Shown here: positions 1 through 5,063 of the stretch, piece by piece
How the letters are laid out: each line of letters starts with the position of its first letter
Position numbering within the stretch: the stretch's first letter is position 1
NCBI GenBank assembly: GCA_003455945.1
Contig: DMPQ01000082.1
Location: forward strand, 1 to 5,063
DNA length: 5,063 bases
Source of the DNA: Planctomycetaceae bacterium
GTDB lineage: Bacteria > Planctomycetota > Planctomycetia > Pirellulales > Pirellulaceae
Direction of reading: 5' to 3'
Position numbers and translations under genes: made by a program
Notes under the pieces: generated by a model
The model's input: the letters and a program-made list of their open reading frames with translations, nothing else
Databases searched by the model: none
What the model was told of the DNA's origin: nothing

Positions 1-11
1 GGGCTTCGATA

Positions 12-38
12 CCCGGCGATGAATCGCCGGGCTATTTT
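12..38 (+). terminator. Hairpin with short T run, possible terminator of a gene left of the window
   Basis: CCCGGCGA (12-19), loop TGAA, TCGCCGGG (24-31): an 8-bp perfect stem followed by CTATTTT. This fits a rho-independent terminator on the plus strand for a gene ending before the window. The T run is only four bases, so it may instead be another intergenic hairpin repeat. Confidence 0.45.
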
Positions 39-42
39 CGTT

Positions 43-58
43 CGTCCCTACCGGGACG
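43..58. repeat. Short hairpin
   Basis: CGTCCC (43-48), loop TACC, GGGACG (53-58), a 6-bp perfect stem. It is one of several stem-loops packed into the first 140 bases, and its last bases are shared with the next nested stem. Confidence 0.5.
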
Positions 59-99
59 GTTCCAAGTCCAACTGCCGCGCCGTTCGAGTTGAGGAACCG
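57..99. repeat. Nested inverted repeat
   Basis: CGGTTCC (57-63) pairs with GGAACCG (93-99), and inside it CAACT (69-73) pairs with AGTTG (87-91), leaving a 5/1 internal loop and a 13-base apical loop. TCCAAGTCC occurs at 61-69 and again at 102-110. No gene crosses it, so the structure is not explained by coding. Confidence 0.5.
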
Positions 100-112
100 G
101 CTCCAAGTCCGT

Positions 113-213
113 CGTACTGCGACCGCCCTCGGTCGCAGCGTTTTCAACGAAAGGCCACGGAGTGCCCCTGCGTTTGGCGCTACGGGCTGCAAGGCACGGG
201 GGCTCACCGAAGG
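113..213 (+). repeat. Third, diverged copy of the hairpin repeat
   Basis: Starts CGTACTGCGACCG and has the same 9-bp stem (117-125 and 130-138) with a CCCT loop, then 'AACGAAA' and, further on, 'AAGGCACGGGGGCTC'. The segment between hairpin and 'GGCACGGGG' differs from the other copies: it contains GGCCACGGAGTG (153-164) and runs about 25 bases longer. The 'TTGCTGACGC' arm is not recognisable. CGTTTT follows the hairpin on the plus strand, so weak terminator activity is possible. Confidence 0.7.
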
Positions 214-372
214 CGTCGCGTCCGAAGCGACCCAACCAGCCCGAAGCGAAGCGCCGGGATCAGCCCCGTCAGCGACGTCGACACCGATCGAACCTGCCGG
301 CTGCAAACTCGACTCGATATCGCACGGCCGCGCGTCGGGGACGACGCGGGCCCACGCCAGGGCAATGCGTTT
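214..372. other. Gene-free spacer
   Basis: No supported gene. It contains ACCAGCCCGAAGCGAAGCG (235-253), which resembles an intergenic repeat motif I associate with planctomycete genomes from memory. Otherwise I see no clear structure. Confidence 0.4.
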
Positions 373-449
373 CGTACTGCGACCGACCCCGGTCGCAGCA
401 TCCGAACGAAATGCAGGCACGGGGACCGCTTGCTGACGCTGCGGGCTGG
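373..449 (+). repeat. Left copy of a 77-bp dispersed repeat with hairpin
   Basis: The unit begins with the hairpin CTGCGACCG / CGGTCGCAG (377-385 and 390-398, 9-bp stem, 4-base loop), continues through 'CATCCGAACGAAATGCAG' and 'GGCACGGGGACC', and ends with 'TTGCTGACGCTGCGGGCTGG'. Its reverse complement matches 4878-4954 with 11 mismatches in 77 by hand alignment (about 86 percent) and no gaps. It lies just downstream of the DUF3754 gene stop, so the hairpin would form about 75 bases past that stop. No T run follows on the minus strand, so it is not a classic terminator. Confidence 0.85.
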
Positions 450-472
450 GCGAGCGTCAACGGCCGAACGAC

Positions 473-1684
473 TTATCGACGCTCGTCCGGCCAGGGAGCG
501 GCTTCATCGATCGGCACCGCGCGCCATCGGCCGTCGGTCGTGCGAGTCGCCATGTCGAAACGCTCGAGCTTGGCGAGCGCATCGTCGATCTCGAAGTCGA
601 TCGACAAGCCGAGCATCCGTCGCAGTCGCCGCTCCGCTTCGGCATCGATCTCCGCCGTCGTAGCGCCGTCCGGGCGATCCAGATCGAGCAGAACGCGATA
701 CGCGATCAGCGTCTCGCGGAACTCCTGCTCCTCGGCCTCATGCACCAGACGAAAGAGGACGCCGACGTTGTTGCCCAGGTTCTGATAGTAGAGATGCCGA
801 GTCAGATTCAGCTGGTACTTGTCCTTGGTCGCCAGGTAACCGAAGAACGATCGCAGACTGTACCCGACCGAAGCCGCGATCAGCATGCCGAACGCCACGA
901 CTCCGTAGACGCCGGTGAAGAACGTCGCGACCAGGCCGACCTTCACGACCTTGGCGAGCGAGAGGCCGATTCCCGAAAGCGTCGGCAGGATGATCTTGCC
1001 TCGATCGAACCAGTTCAGGCGGACGCGGCAGGTCGGCAATAGCGAGTCGATGTCCGAGACCGGAATGTTCTTGAAGACCTTCAGGAAGATCGAGTCGGGA
1101 TCCGCCCCCTCGCGACTTTCGTGCGCCGCGTCCTGATAGACCAGCACCAGGCGGCGATGCACCGGCACGTCGATCGTCTCGGCGCGATACAGCCGATACC
1201 AGCGCCGCACGGTCCAGCGATCGGTATGTTCGCCTCGCACCCAGACCGACAGGTGCGCGAACGCGTCGAAGTCGACGACCAGTCGCATACCGAGCGCCTT
1301 GGCCGAAGCGAGCGCAGCGGAGATCTCTTCGGGAGTCAGCCGCCGGAAGTTCGCCTGCCGCAGCGCTTCTCCCAGTCGCTCGTGGAATCGGACCCGCCGC
1401 GCCTCGTCGCTCTGCTCTTCTTCGCGCCGGATATCGACCAGGATGCAGTCGGGATCGAACGGCGCGTACGTCTCGACCAGCTCCTGCATGGCCGAGCGAT
1501 GGAACTTCGCGAACCGCTCGTCGATCCGACGGACCAACGCCGCGAAGGCGAGTTCGGTCAGCGGAGATTCGCGTCGCGCCTCGTCGACCAGCAGGGCGAT
1601 CAGATCCTCGCGGCTGATCGGGATGAAATGGTCGCGCAGCGAGCGAACGTCCTGTTCGATCCGATCGGGTGACTGCAGCGTCAT
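473..1684 (-). CDS. DUF3754 / TMEM143-family membrane protein
   Basis: 403 residues, ending TAA. The sequence carries the hallmarks I associate with DUF3754 (TMEM143 family, found in bacteria, plants and animal mitochondria; molecular function unknown): an N-terminal 'HFIPISREDLIALL' (19-32), 'YAPFDPD' (73-79), the core 'LKVFKNIPVSDIDSLLP' (201-217) followed by 'RVRLNWFDRGKI' (220-231), a hydrophobic region at about 231-275 able to form two membrane segments, and 'YYQNLGNNVGVLFRL' (299-313) with 'EAEEQEFRE' (316-324). The C-terminus (about 359-395) is a soluble helical tail with 'DFEIDDALAKLERF'. The length suits a full-length member and no key block is missing. The N-terminal 230 residues and the C-terminal tail are probably cytoplasmic. 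The ATG is preceded by GAGG four bases upstream, a weak ribosome binding site. It starts 52 bases after the large membrane protein gene, on the same strand, so co-transcription is likely. Confidence 0.9.
   Translation of the reverse strand: MTLQSPDRIEQDVRSLRDHFIPISREDLIALLVDEARRESPLTELAFAALVRRIDERFAKFHRSAMQELVETYAPFDPDCILVDIRREEEQSDEARRVRFHERLGEALRQANFRRLTPEEISAALASAKALGMRLVVDFDAFAHLSVWVRGEHTDRWTVRRWYRLYRAETIDVPVHRRLVLVYQDAAHESREGADPDSIFLKVFKNIPVSDIDSLLPTCRVRLNWFDRGKIILPTLSGIGLSLAKVVKVGLVATFFTGVYGVVAFGMLIAASVGYSLRSFFGYLATKDKYQLNLTRHLYYQNLGNNVGVLFRLVHEAEEQEFRETLIAYRVLLDLDRPDGATTAEIDAEAERRLRRMLGLSIDFEIDDALAKLERFDMATRTTDGRWRAVPIDEAAPWPDERR
707..1093 (-). other. DUF3754 core region within the 403-residue gene
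   Basis: This stretch encodes residues about 198-326, the most family-like part: the 'FKNIP' motif, the 'D.GKI..P' entry to the hydrophobic region, the paired membrane segments, the 'YLATKDKYQLNLTRHLYY' region and the 'NN.GVL..L..EAEEQE' block. The Asn pair and the acidic run just after the membrane segments are strongly conserved in the family as I recall it. That conservation comes from memory; the motifs themselves are visible in the translation. Confidence 0.8.
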
Positions 1685-1736
1685 CGGCCTCTCGCTTCGC
1701 TCGTCGTTCCGCTGACCGACGCGATCGCTCCGCTCG
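1685..1736 (-). other. 52-base gap between the two genes with a near-perfect direct repeat
   Basis: The gap carries no terminator-like hairpin with a T run, which supports read-through from the large gene into the DUF3754 gene. Read on the minus strand it holds GACGAGCGGAGCGA (1738-1725, overlapping the stop codon) and GACGAGCGAAGCGA (1705-1692), differing at one base and spaced 33 bases apart. The second copy ends just before the GAGG that serves as a weak ribosome binding site. Confidence 0.6.
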
Positions 1737-4700
1737 TCATGATCCCAGATCGATCCGTTCCGGGAGCGACTGTCGCTTCGCCTCGCGCCGTCGCTCCAGG
1801 TACTTCCGATCGGACCAGCGGAGCCAGAGGATGCCGATCGCCGTCGCCGCGGCAGCGGTCGCGAAGATGGCGATCGCCACGCGATTGAGCATCGCCTGAC
1901 CGACCGCCGCGGTCGGAGCGGGAGTCAGTGCGGTCGCGACGAGCAGCGGCGCCACCTGACGCAGCTCGGGCGAGATGCGTCGCAGATACTCCGAGCGATA
2001 ACGCCAATTGCGATAGAAGACCCCTTGCGCCTCGATCGGCAGGTTCAGGTCGCTGCCGGTCGAAAGACCCGGCGGCAGTTCGGCGACGCAGAGCGTCAAC
2101 GGATAGCGATTCGACACCACGGCGTCGGGATGCTCCGATCCGATCCTGACCTTGCGCCCGTCGAGTGCCACGAGCAGATCGATCTGATAGTAGCGTTCGA
2201 TCCCCGCGTCGATCGCGTACTGGTCGTTCCCCGTGCCGATCTCGGTGATCCGCTCGATCGCCCCTCGCAATCGAACGACTCGGCCGTGCCACGCTTCGGG
2301 AGCTCCCAGCAGATCGAACAGCTCGAACGGTTCGGCGGCCGGCAGCGCAGCAGGCGGTTCGTCGCGCACCGCCGCGATCAGTCGATACAGTCCCGGGGCA
2401 TCGGCGGGCCGGAGTTCTTCTCCTTCGGTCCGCCGCGCCGCATCCCAGACCGAGGCATCGAGTCCGAGCGGATACCAGGTCGCATCGACCGCATGCGCCG
2501 CATCGCTCGGATACCAACGCGGAGCGGCGGCGAGGACGAGCGGCACCGAGACGGTATCCGTTTCCGTTGCCGGTTCCAGATGGAGCAGCGCTCCGACCAC
2601 TTCGATCCGATCGCCGATCGGCACCCGTTCGAGCCACGAGGCGGGAATCGAGCCGACCCAAGCGACGACGCGATGGTCCGAGACGACCGCCGGATCGGGC
2701 GTCACTCCGTCGACATCGTCCAGGCGATGCCGTTCGCACGCGATCACCAGACGGTACACCTCGTCCCGATCGAAACGGTCGGCCGTCAGTTCGTCGAGCT
2801 CCAGAACCTCGAGCGCCACCAACTCTCCGGCGATCGTCGCGAGCTCGGTCCGATGATCGCCCGGAGACGTTGTCCAGGTTCGTCGGAGGCCTTCGTTCCA
2901 GACCTCGGCGGATCGTCGCAACGCGAGCGGACCGAGGCGTTCCAGCCGTCCGATCATCTCGAGCACGATCGGCTCGCCCGTGCGCAGGATCGTGCCGTCT
3001 CCCAATCGAGCCAGCTCCGAGCGAGGGAGATCGGCAAACGGCTCCAGCGGTTTCGTGCGCTCGTCGGACGAGCGCGCTTCGTCTCGGGTCAACCAGGGAG
3101 GGAGAGGAGGTTGTTGACCGAGCGAGCTCGACGGCCCGATCGATGCGGCGGCGAGCGAAACGGCGAGCGCGATGATCGAGAGACCGGAACGCGGGAAGCG
3201 GAGCGAGCCGGACTCGCTGTCGCGCGTTGTCGGCGAGTTCGTATCCGACGTCGGCTCTGACGGCGGTTCGTGAGACCGTTCCGGCGAGGGCGACGAGGGA
3301 GGGCCGATCGTCGGGCGCTCGAATCGTCCGGCGAGCGCCTTGAGATCCTGGAGCGTTCGGTCCTCGTCCGCCGTCCGGCGTTCCTGTTCGAACGTGCGAG
3401 GGCGTCGCACCATCCGCTCGATCCGCACGGCGATCAGGACCGCCGCCGCCACGCAACCGACGGCGATGGCGAGGATCGATCCGAGGCCGATCGGTTCGCT
3501 GTCGGAAGCGGAGAGCGGTCGGGTCCAGAGCGGCTGGTCGGCGACCAGCTGCGGTGCGACGAGCGTTCCCATCCCCGAGACGTAACCCATGCGTTTGAAG
3601 AAGACCCCGTCGATCGTCGCCGGCTGATCGATATCGACCGAGGTCACGTCACCGTCAGGGCGAGGAAATCCTTCCGGCAATCGTCGTACGGCGATGCAGA
3701 TCAGTCCTTCCGGCCCGCTGTCGGGACGGACCCATAGGGTCCAGGGAGGGGCCGAATCGAGGCGATCGTCCGGCACCGGTTCACGCACGACGCGACGGAT
3801 CTTGCCGGTCACTCGAACCCATTTGCCTCGGTAGCGATCGGGCTGGCGATCGAGTTCGTAGAGCGTCACCGGCACGACCGCAGGAGGGACTCCCTTGTCG
3901 CGCCACTCGGCGATCCGCTCGACGACTCGAAACCAGGCATGCTGCTCGTCCGGATGATGGCCGACCGTCAGATCGGCGACCTGGTCCAGCAGCACGCGGT
4001 CCCAGAGCGGAACGAGTTCCTGCAGCTGCTGCAGATCGCCGAGCGTCGCCCGCTCGGGAATCGTCCCTTCGGCGATCGCTTCGGCCACCAGCCCCAGGCG
4101 TCCGGTCGCCTGGTCGAGCAGACCGTCCCACGGCGTCGAGATCGAACCGCCGATGTCGGCCGCTTCGGCGCTCGGCTCCTGACCGGCCGCGATCGCTCGC
4201 TGCGCTTCGGTTCTCAGCCGATGATCGATCGCTGCCGCCACCTGTCTCAAGCGACCCGCCAGGCGGGTTCTCGCTTCGACATCCTCGGTCGACGTCCGAT
4301 GATCGTTCGCCAGTGCGGTGAGTTCGGTGGTCAACAGTTGCCGCTCGTCGTTGTCGAACGTGACGAAGACGAGTTCGAGGAATCGGAGCAACGTCCCGCG
4401 CAGCGCCACCGACGACGAGTCATCCTCCTCGACCTGTTCGTCGGTTTCCACCTGAGGCAGTTCGTCCTCCGACAAGTCGCTTCGCGTTTCGGCGGCCATC
4501 GCGTCGAAGAGCGTCGCGGCGCTCGGAGTCGGCTCGAAGAGGTCGACCAACCGCTCGGAAGCCTCACCCGGAGTCGCTCCGGAGTCGTTCGGAGCGACTG
4601 GACGACGAAACTCCTCGAACCCCATCCACGCCCAGTTGTGCGGCTTTCGCGCCTCGTCCATGCCGACGAGCACGAGCATCAGCAGTCCGACCATCAGCAG

Positions 4701-4766
4701 CAGTCGGAACTGCATCGATCGCGAACCGTAGTCGGGCGGGCGTGGCCGAGAGTCGCGGGCAGACAT
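1737..4766 (-). CDS. Large two-half membrane protein with duplicated predicted extracytoplasmic modules, function unknown
   Basis: 1009 residues, ending TGA; I do not recognise a named family. Hydrophobic segments lie near residues 20-36, 428-447, 527-544 and 962-982. Arg-rich stretches follow the second (RIERMVRRPR) and fourth (RKYLERRREAKR), so by the positive-inside rule residues 37-427 and 545-960 lie outside the cytoplasm and the 449-525 linker (Ser/Pro/Glu-rich) lies inside. Residues about 298-412 and 811-948 look like copies of one module: a 'P..Y.GK.VRV.G.I.R' strand region, then 'AV..LP.G' / 'AELPPG', then 'GVFF' / 'GVFY', then 'LVAPQLVA' / 'QVAPLLVA'. A diverged partial copy may lie at 667-753. 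The module suggests a small beta-barrel such as an OB-fold, which is inference. No catalytic motif is seen. Met1 is preceded by no clear ribosome binding site; Met18, just before the first membrane segment, is an alternative start. It is the first gene of a probable two-gene operon. Confidence 0.9.
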   Translation of the reverse strand: MSARDSRPRPPDYGSRSMQFRLLLMVGLLMLVLVGMDEARKPHNWAWMGFEEFRRPVAPNDSGATPGEASERLVDLFEPTPSAATLFDAMAAETRSDLSEDELPQVETDEQVEEDDSSSVALRGTLLRFLELVFVTFDNDERQLLTTELTALANDHRTSTEDVEARTRLAGRLRQVAAAIDHRLRTEAQRAIAAGQEPSAEAADIGGSISTPWDGLLDQATGRLGLVAEAIAEGTIPERATLGDLQQLQELVPLWDRVLLDQVADLTVGHHPDEQHAWFRVVERIAEWRDKGVPPAVVPVTLYELDRQPDRYRGKWVRVTGKIRRVVREPVPDDRLDSAPPWTLWVRPDSGPEGLICIAVRRLPEGFPRPDGDVTSVDIDQPATIDGVFFKRMGYVSGMGTLVAPQLVADQPLWTRPLSASDSEPIGLGSILAIAVGCVAAAVLIAVRIERMVRRPRTFEQERRTADEDRTLQDLKALAGRFERPTIGPPSSPSPERSHEPPSEPTSDTNSPTTRDSESGSLRFPRSGLSIIALAVSLAAASIGPSSSLGQQPPLPPWLTRDEARSSDERTKPLEPFADLPRSELARLGDGTILRTGEPIVLEMIGRLERLGPLALRRSAEVWNEGLRRTWTTSPGDHRTELATIAGELVALEVLELDELTADRFDRDEVYRLVIACERHRLDDVDGVTPDPAVVSDHRVVAWVGSIPASWLERVPIGDRIEVVGALLHLEPATETDTVSVPLVLAAAPRWYPSDAAHAVDATWYPLGLDASVWDAARRTEGEELRPADAPGLYRLIAAVRDEPPAALPAAEPFELFDLLGAPEAWHGRVVRLRGAIERITEIGTGNDQYAIDAGIERYYQIDLLVALDGRKVRIGSEHPDAVVSNRYPLTLCVAELPPGLSTGSDLNLPIEAQGVFYRNWRYRSEYLRRISPELRQVAPLLVATALTPAPTAAVGQAMLNRVAIAIFATAAAATAIGILWLRWSDRKYLERRREAKRQSLPERIDLGS
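1923..2336 (-). other. Second predicted extracytoplasmic beta-rich module of the large membrane protein
   Basis: Encodes residues about 811-948. It repeats the landmarks of the first module in the same order: 'LFDLLGAPEAWHGRVVRLRG', a variable insert, 'LTLCVAELPPGLSTG', 'IEAQGVFYRNWRYRSEY' and 'QVAPLLVATAL', again shortly before a membrane segment and an Arg-rich tail. A partial third copy may be encoded at 2508-2768 ('RVVAWVGSIPASWL', 'IEVVGALLHL', 'VPLVLAAAPRWYP'), but that resemblance is weaker. Confidence 0.6.
3117..3200 (-). other. Internal signal-peptide-like segment in the large membrane protein
   Basis: Encodes residues about 523-550: basic residues (RFPR), a hydrophobic core (LSIIALAVSLAAA), then a small polar stretch ending 'SSSLG' before 'QQPPLPPWL'. 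This is the n-region, h-region and c-region order of a secretory signal peptide, but placed in the middle of the protein after a cytoplasmic linker. It may act as a plain membrane segment, or it may be cut by signal peptidase. No Met lies close by to start a separate protein. Confidence 0.55.
3531..3875 (-). other. First predicted extracytoplasmic beta-rich module of the large membrane protein
   Basis: Encodes residues about 298-412. Visible landmarks are 'YELDRQPDRYRGKWVRVTGK', 'WTLWVRPD', 'LICIAVRRLPEGFP', 'IDGVFFKRMGY' and 'TLVAPQLVADQPLW', directly before the second membrane segment. Alternating hydrophobic residues suggest beta strands. The resemblance to the module encoded at 1923-2336 was judged by eye. 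Confidence 0.6.
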
Positions 4767-4835
4767 CGGAGTCCGATTGATGACGGGGACGAAAGCGAGA
4801 CGAGCCGAGCGGCAGGCGGCACCGCCGGCTCGATC

Positions 4836-4841
4836 ATTCTA
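4836..4841 (-). promoter_or_regulatory. Possible -10 element of the two-gene operon
   Basis: TAGAAT on the minus strand, one base from the TATAAT consensus, about 70 bases before the Met1 codon of the large gene. It lies between the 77-bp repeat and the gene, where a promoter is expected. No convincing -35 box is seen at 16-18 bases, so the call is weak. Confidence 0.3.
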
Positions 4842-4877
4842 CGGCGATCGACAAGGCTCAGGTGCGCGAGAAACCCG

Positions 4878-4954
4878 CCAGCCCTCCGCGTCAGCAAGGG
4901 GTCCCCGTGCCCTCGTATCGTTCGGATGCTGCGACCGGGGGCGGTCGCGCGACG
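4878..4954 (-). repeat. Right copy of the 77-bp dispersed repeat, inverted
   Basis: Inverted partner of 373-449, on the upstream side of the operon. It keeps the hairpin core GCGACCG / CGGTCGC (4931-4937 and 4942-4948, 7-bp stem, GGGG loop), the 'ATCGTTCGGATGCTGCG' arm, 'GGTCCCCGTGCC' and 'GCGTCAGCAAG'. The outer two base pairs of the left hairpin are lost here. Such units look like scattered intergenic repeats rather than transposon ends. Confidence 0.85.
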
Positions 4955-5045
4955 GTGGCCCCGGGCTCTCCGAGCCCGAGGTCGGGTGGATGTCGACACT
5001 GCTGACGCTGCGATGTCCGTTCGGTATCGGCACGAAACCACGCCT

Positions 5046-5062
5046 CGGCCACGGAGTGGCCG
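5046..5062. repeat. Hairpin sharing GGCCACGGAGTG with the left flank
   Basis: CGGCCAC (5046-5052), loop GGA, GTGGCCG (5056-5062), a 7-bp stem. The 12 bases GGCCACGGAGTG are identical to 153-164, where the right arm of the stem has decayed. This is a second dispersed repeat motif shared by both flanks. Confidence 0.6.
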
Positions 5063-5063
5063 G

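Larger units (their letters stand above)
4767..5063. other. Gene-free upstream region of the operon
   Basis: About 300 bases without a supported gene. From gene side to window end it holds a small GC hairpin (4815-4826), the possible -10 box, the inverted 77-bp repeat, a 7-bp hairpin CGGGCTC / GAGCCCG (4962-4968 and 4972-4978), a second 'GCTGACGCTGCG' (5001 region) in direct orientation relative to the left flank, and a terminal hairpin. Confidence 0.6.

Noticed and set aside
19..785. Several plus-strand open frames across the left flank
   Set aside because: They run through the stem-loop repeats and into the antisense of the DUF3754 gene. Peptides such as 'DRPRSQHPN' and 'ARGPLADA' recur in frames over both flanks because the DNA repeat recurs, not because a protein is conserved.
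2025..3260. 411-codon open frame on the plus strand
   Set aside because: Antisense to the large gene; the product is a charged, Arg-rich string without hydrophobic core or motifs.
1681..3456. 591-codon open frame on the minus strand
   Set aside because: Same strand but another frame of the large membrane protein gene; the translation is Arg/Asp/Gly-rich with no domain pattern, typical of a shadow frame in G+C-rich DNA.
473..4766. Frequent CGATCG / GCGATCGC within the genes, like cyanobacterial HIP1
   Set aside because: The sites fit the codon use for Arg, Ser, Asp and Ile in G+C-rich genes; there are only a few full GCGATCGC octamers and I cannot show an excess without a count against a model.
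373..4954. Composite transposon or insertion sequence bounded by the inverted repeats
   Set aside because: No transposase, integrase or target-site duplication is visible, and a diverged third copy at the left argues for dispersed intergenic repeats.
4694..5041. Minus-strand open frames of 115 and 64 codons in the right flank
   Set aside because: They cover the inverted repeat and hairpins, and translate the repeat ('RPRSQHPNDTRARGPLADA'). No protein-like features are seen.
1..5063. CRISPR array, tRNA or rRNA
   Set aside because: No regularly spaced repeats, no cloverleaf and no rRNA-like sequence were seen on either strand.

Overview
The window is G+C-rich and compact. It holds two genes on the minus strand, read right to left, between two gene-free flanks packed with stem-loops and repeats. 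The repeat style (short GC-rich hairpins, units built on 'TTGCTGACGCTGCGGGCTGG' and 'GGCACGGGG'), weak ribosome binding sites, and large membrane-anchored proteins with 'LP.G' / 'GVFF' modules all suggest a planctomycete (Planctomycetota). That is an inference from sequence style. No marker gene is present to prove it.

Layout from the operon's own direction. The right flank (about 4767-5063) has no gene. It carries three hairpin or repeat units, one copy of a 77-bp repeat, and a possible promoter. Next comes a 1009-residue membrane protein (4766-1737) made of two similar halves. Each half has a membrane segment, a large segment predicted outside the cytoplasm ending in a small beta-rich (possibly OB-like) module, and a second membrane segment followed by an Arg-rich tail. 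The two halves are joined by a disordered Ser/Pro/Glu linker and a stretch that looks like an internal signal peptide. After a 52-base gap comes a 403-residue protein (1684-473) that I recognise as a DUF3754 / TMEM143-family membrane protein, of unknown function. The left flank (1-472) has no gene. It holds several stem-loops and a second copy of the 77-bp repeat in opposite orientation, so the two genes sit between inverted copies about 4.4 kb apart.

The close spacing and shared strand imply co-transcription. Both products are membrane proteins without visible catalytic motifs, so a shared envelope role is plausible but not shown. The most interesting points are the duplicated or fused architecture of the large protein, its possible cleavage at the internal signal-like segment, its pairing with a TMEM143-family protein, and the family of hairpin-bearing intergenic repeats.
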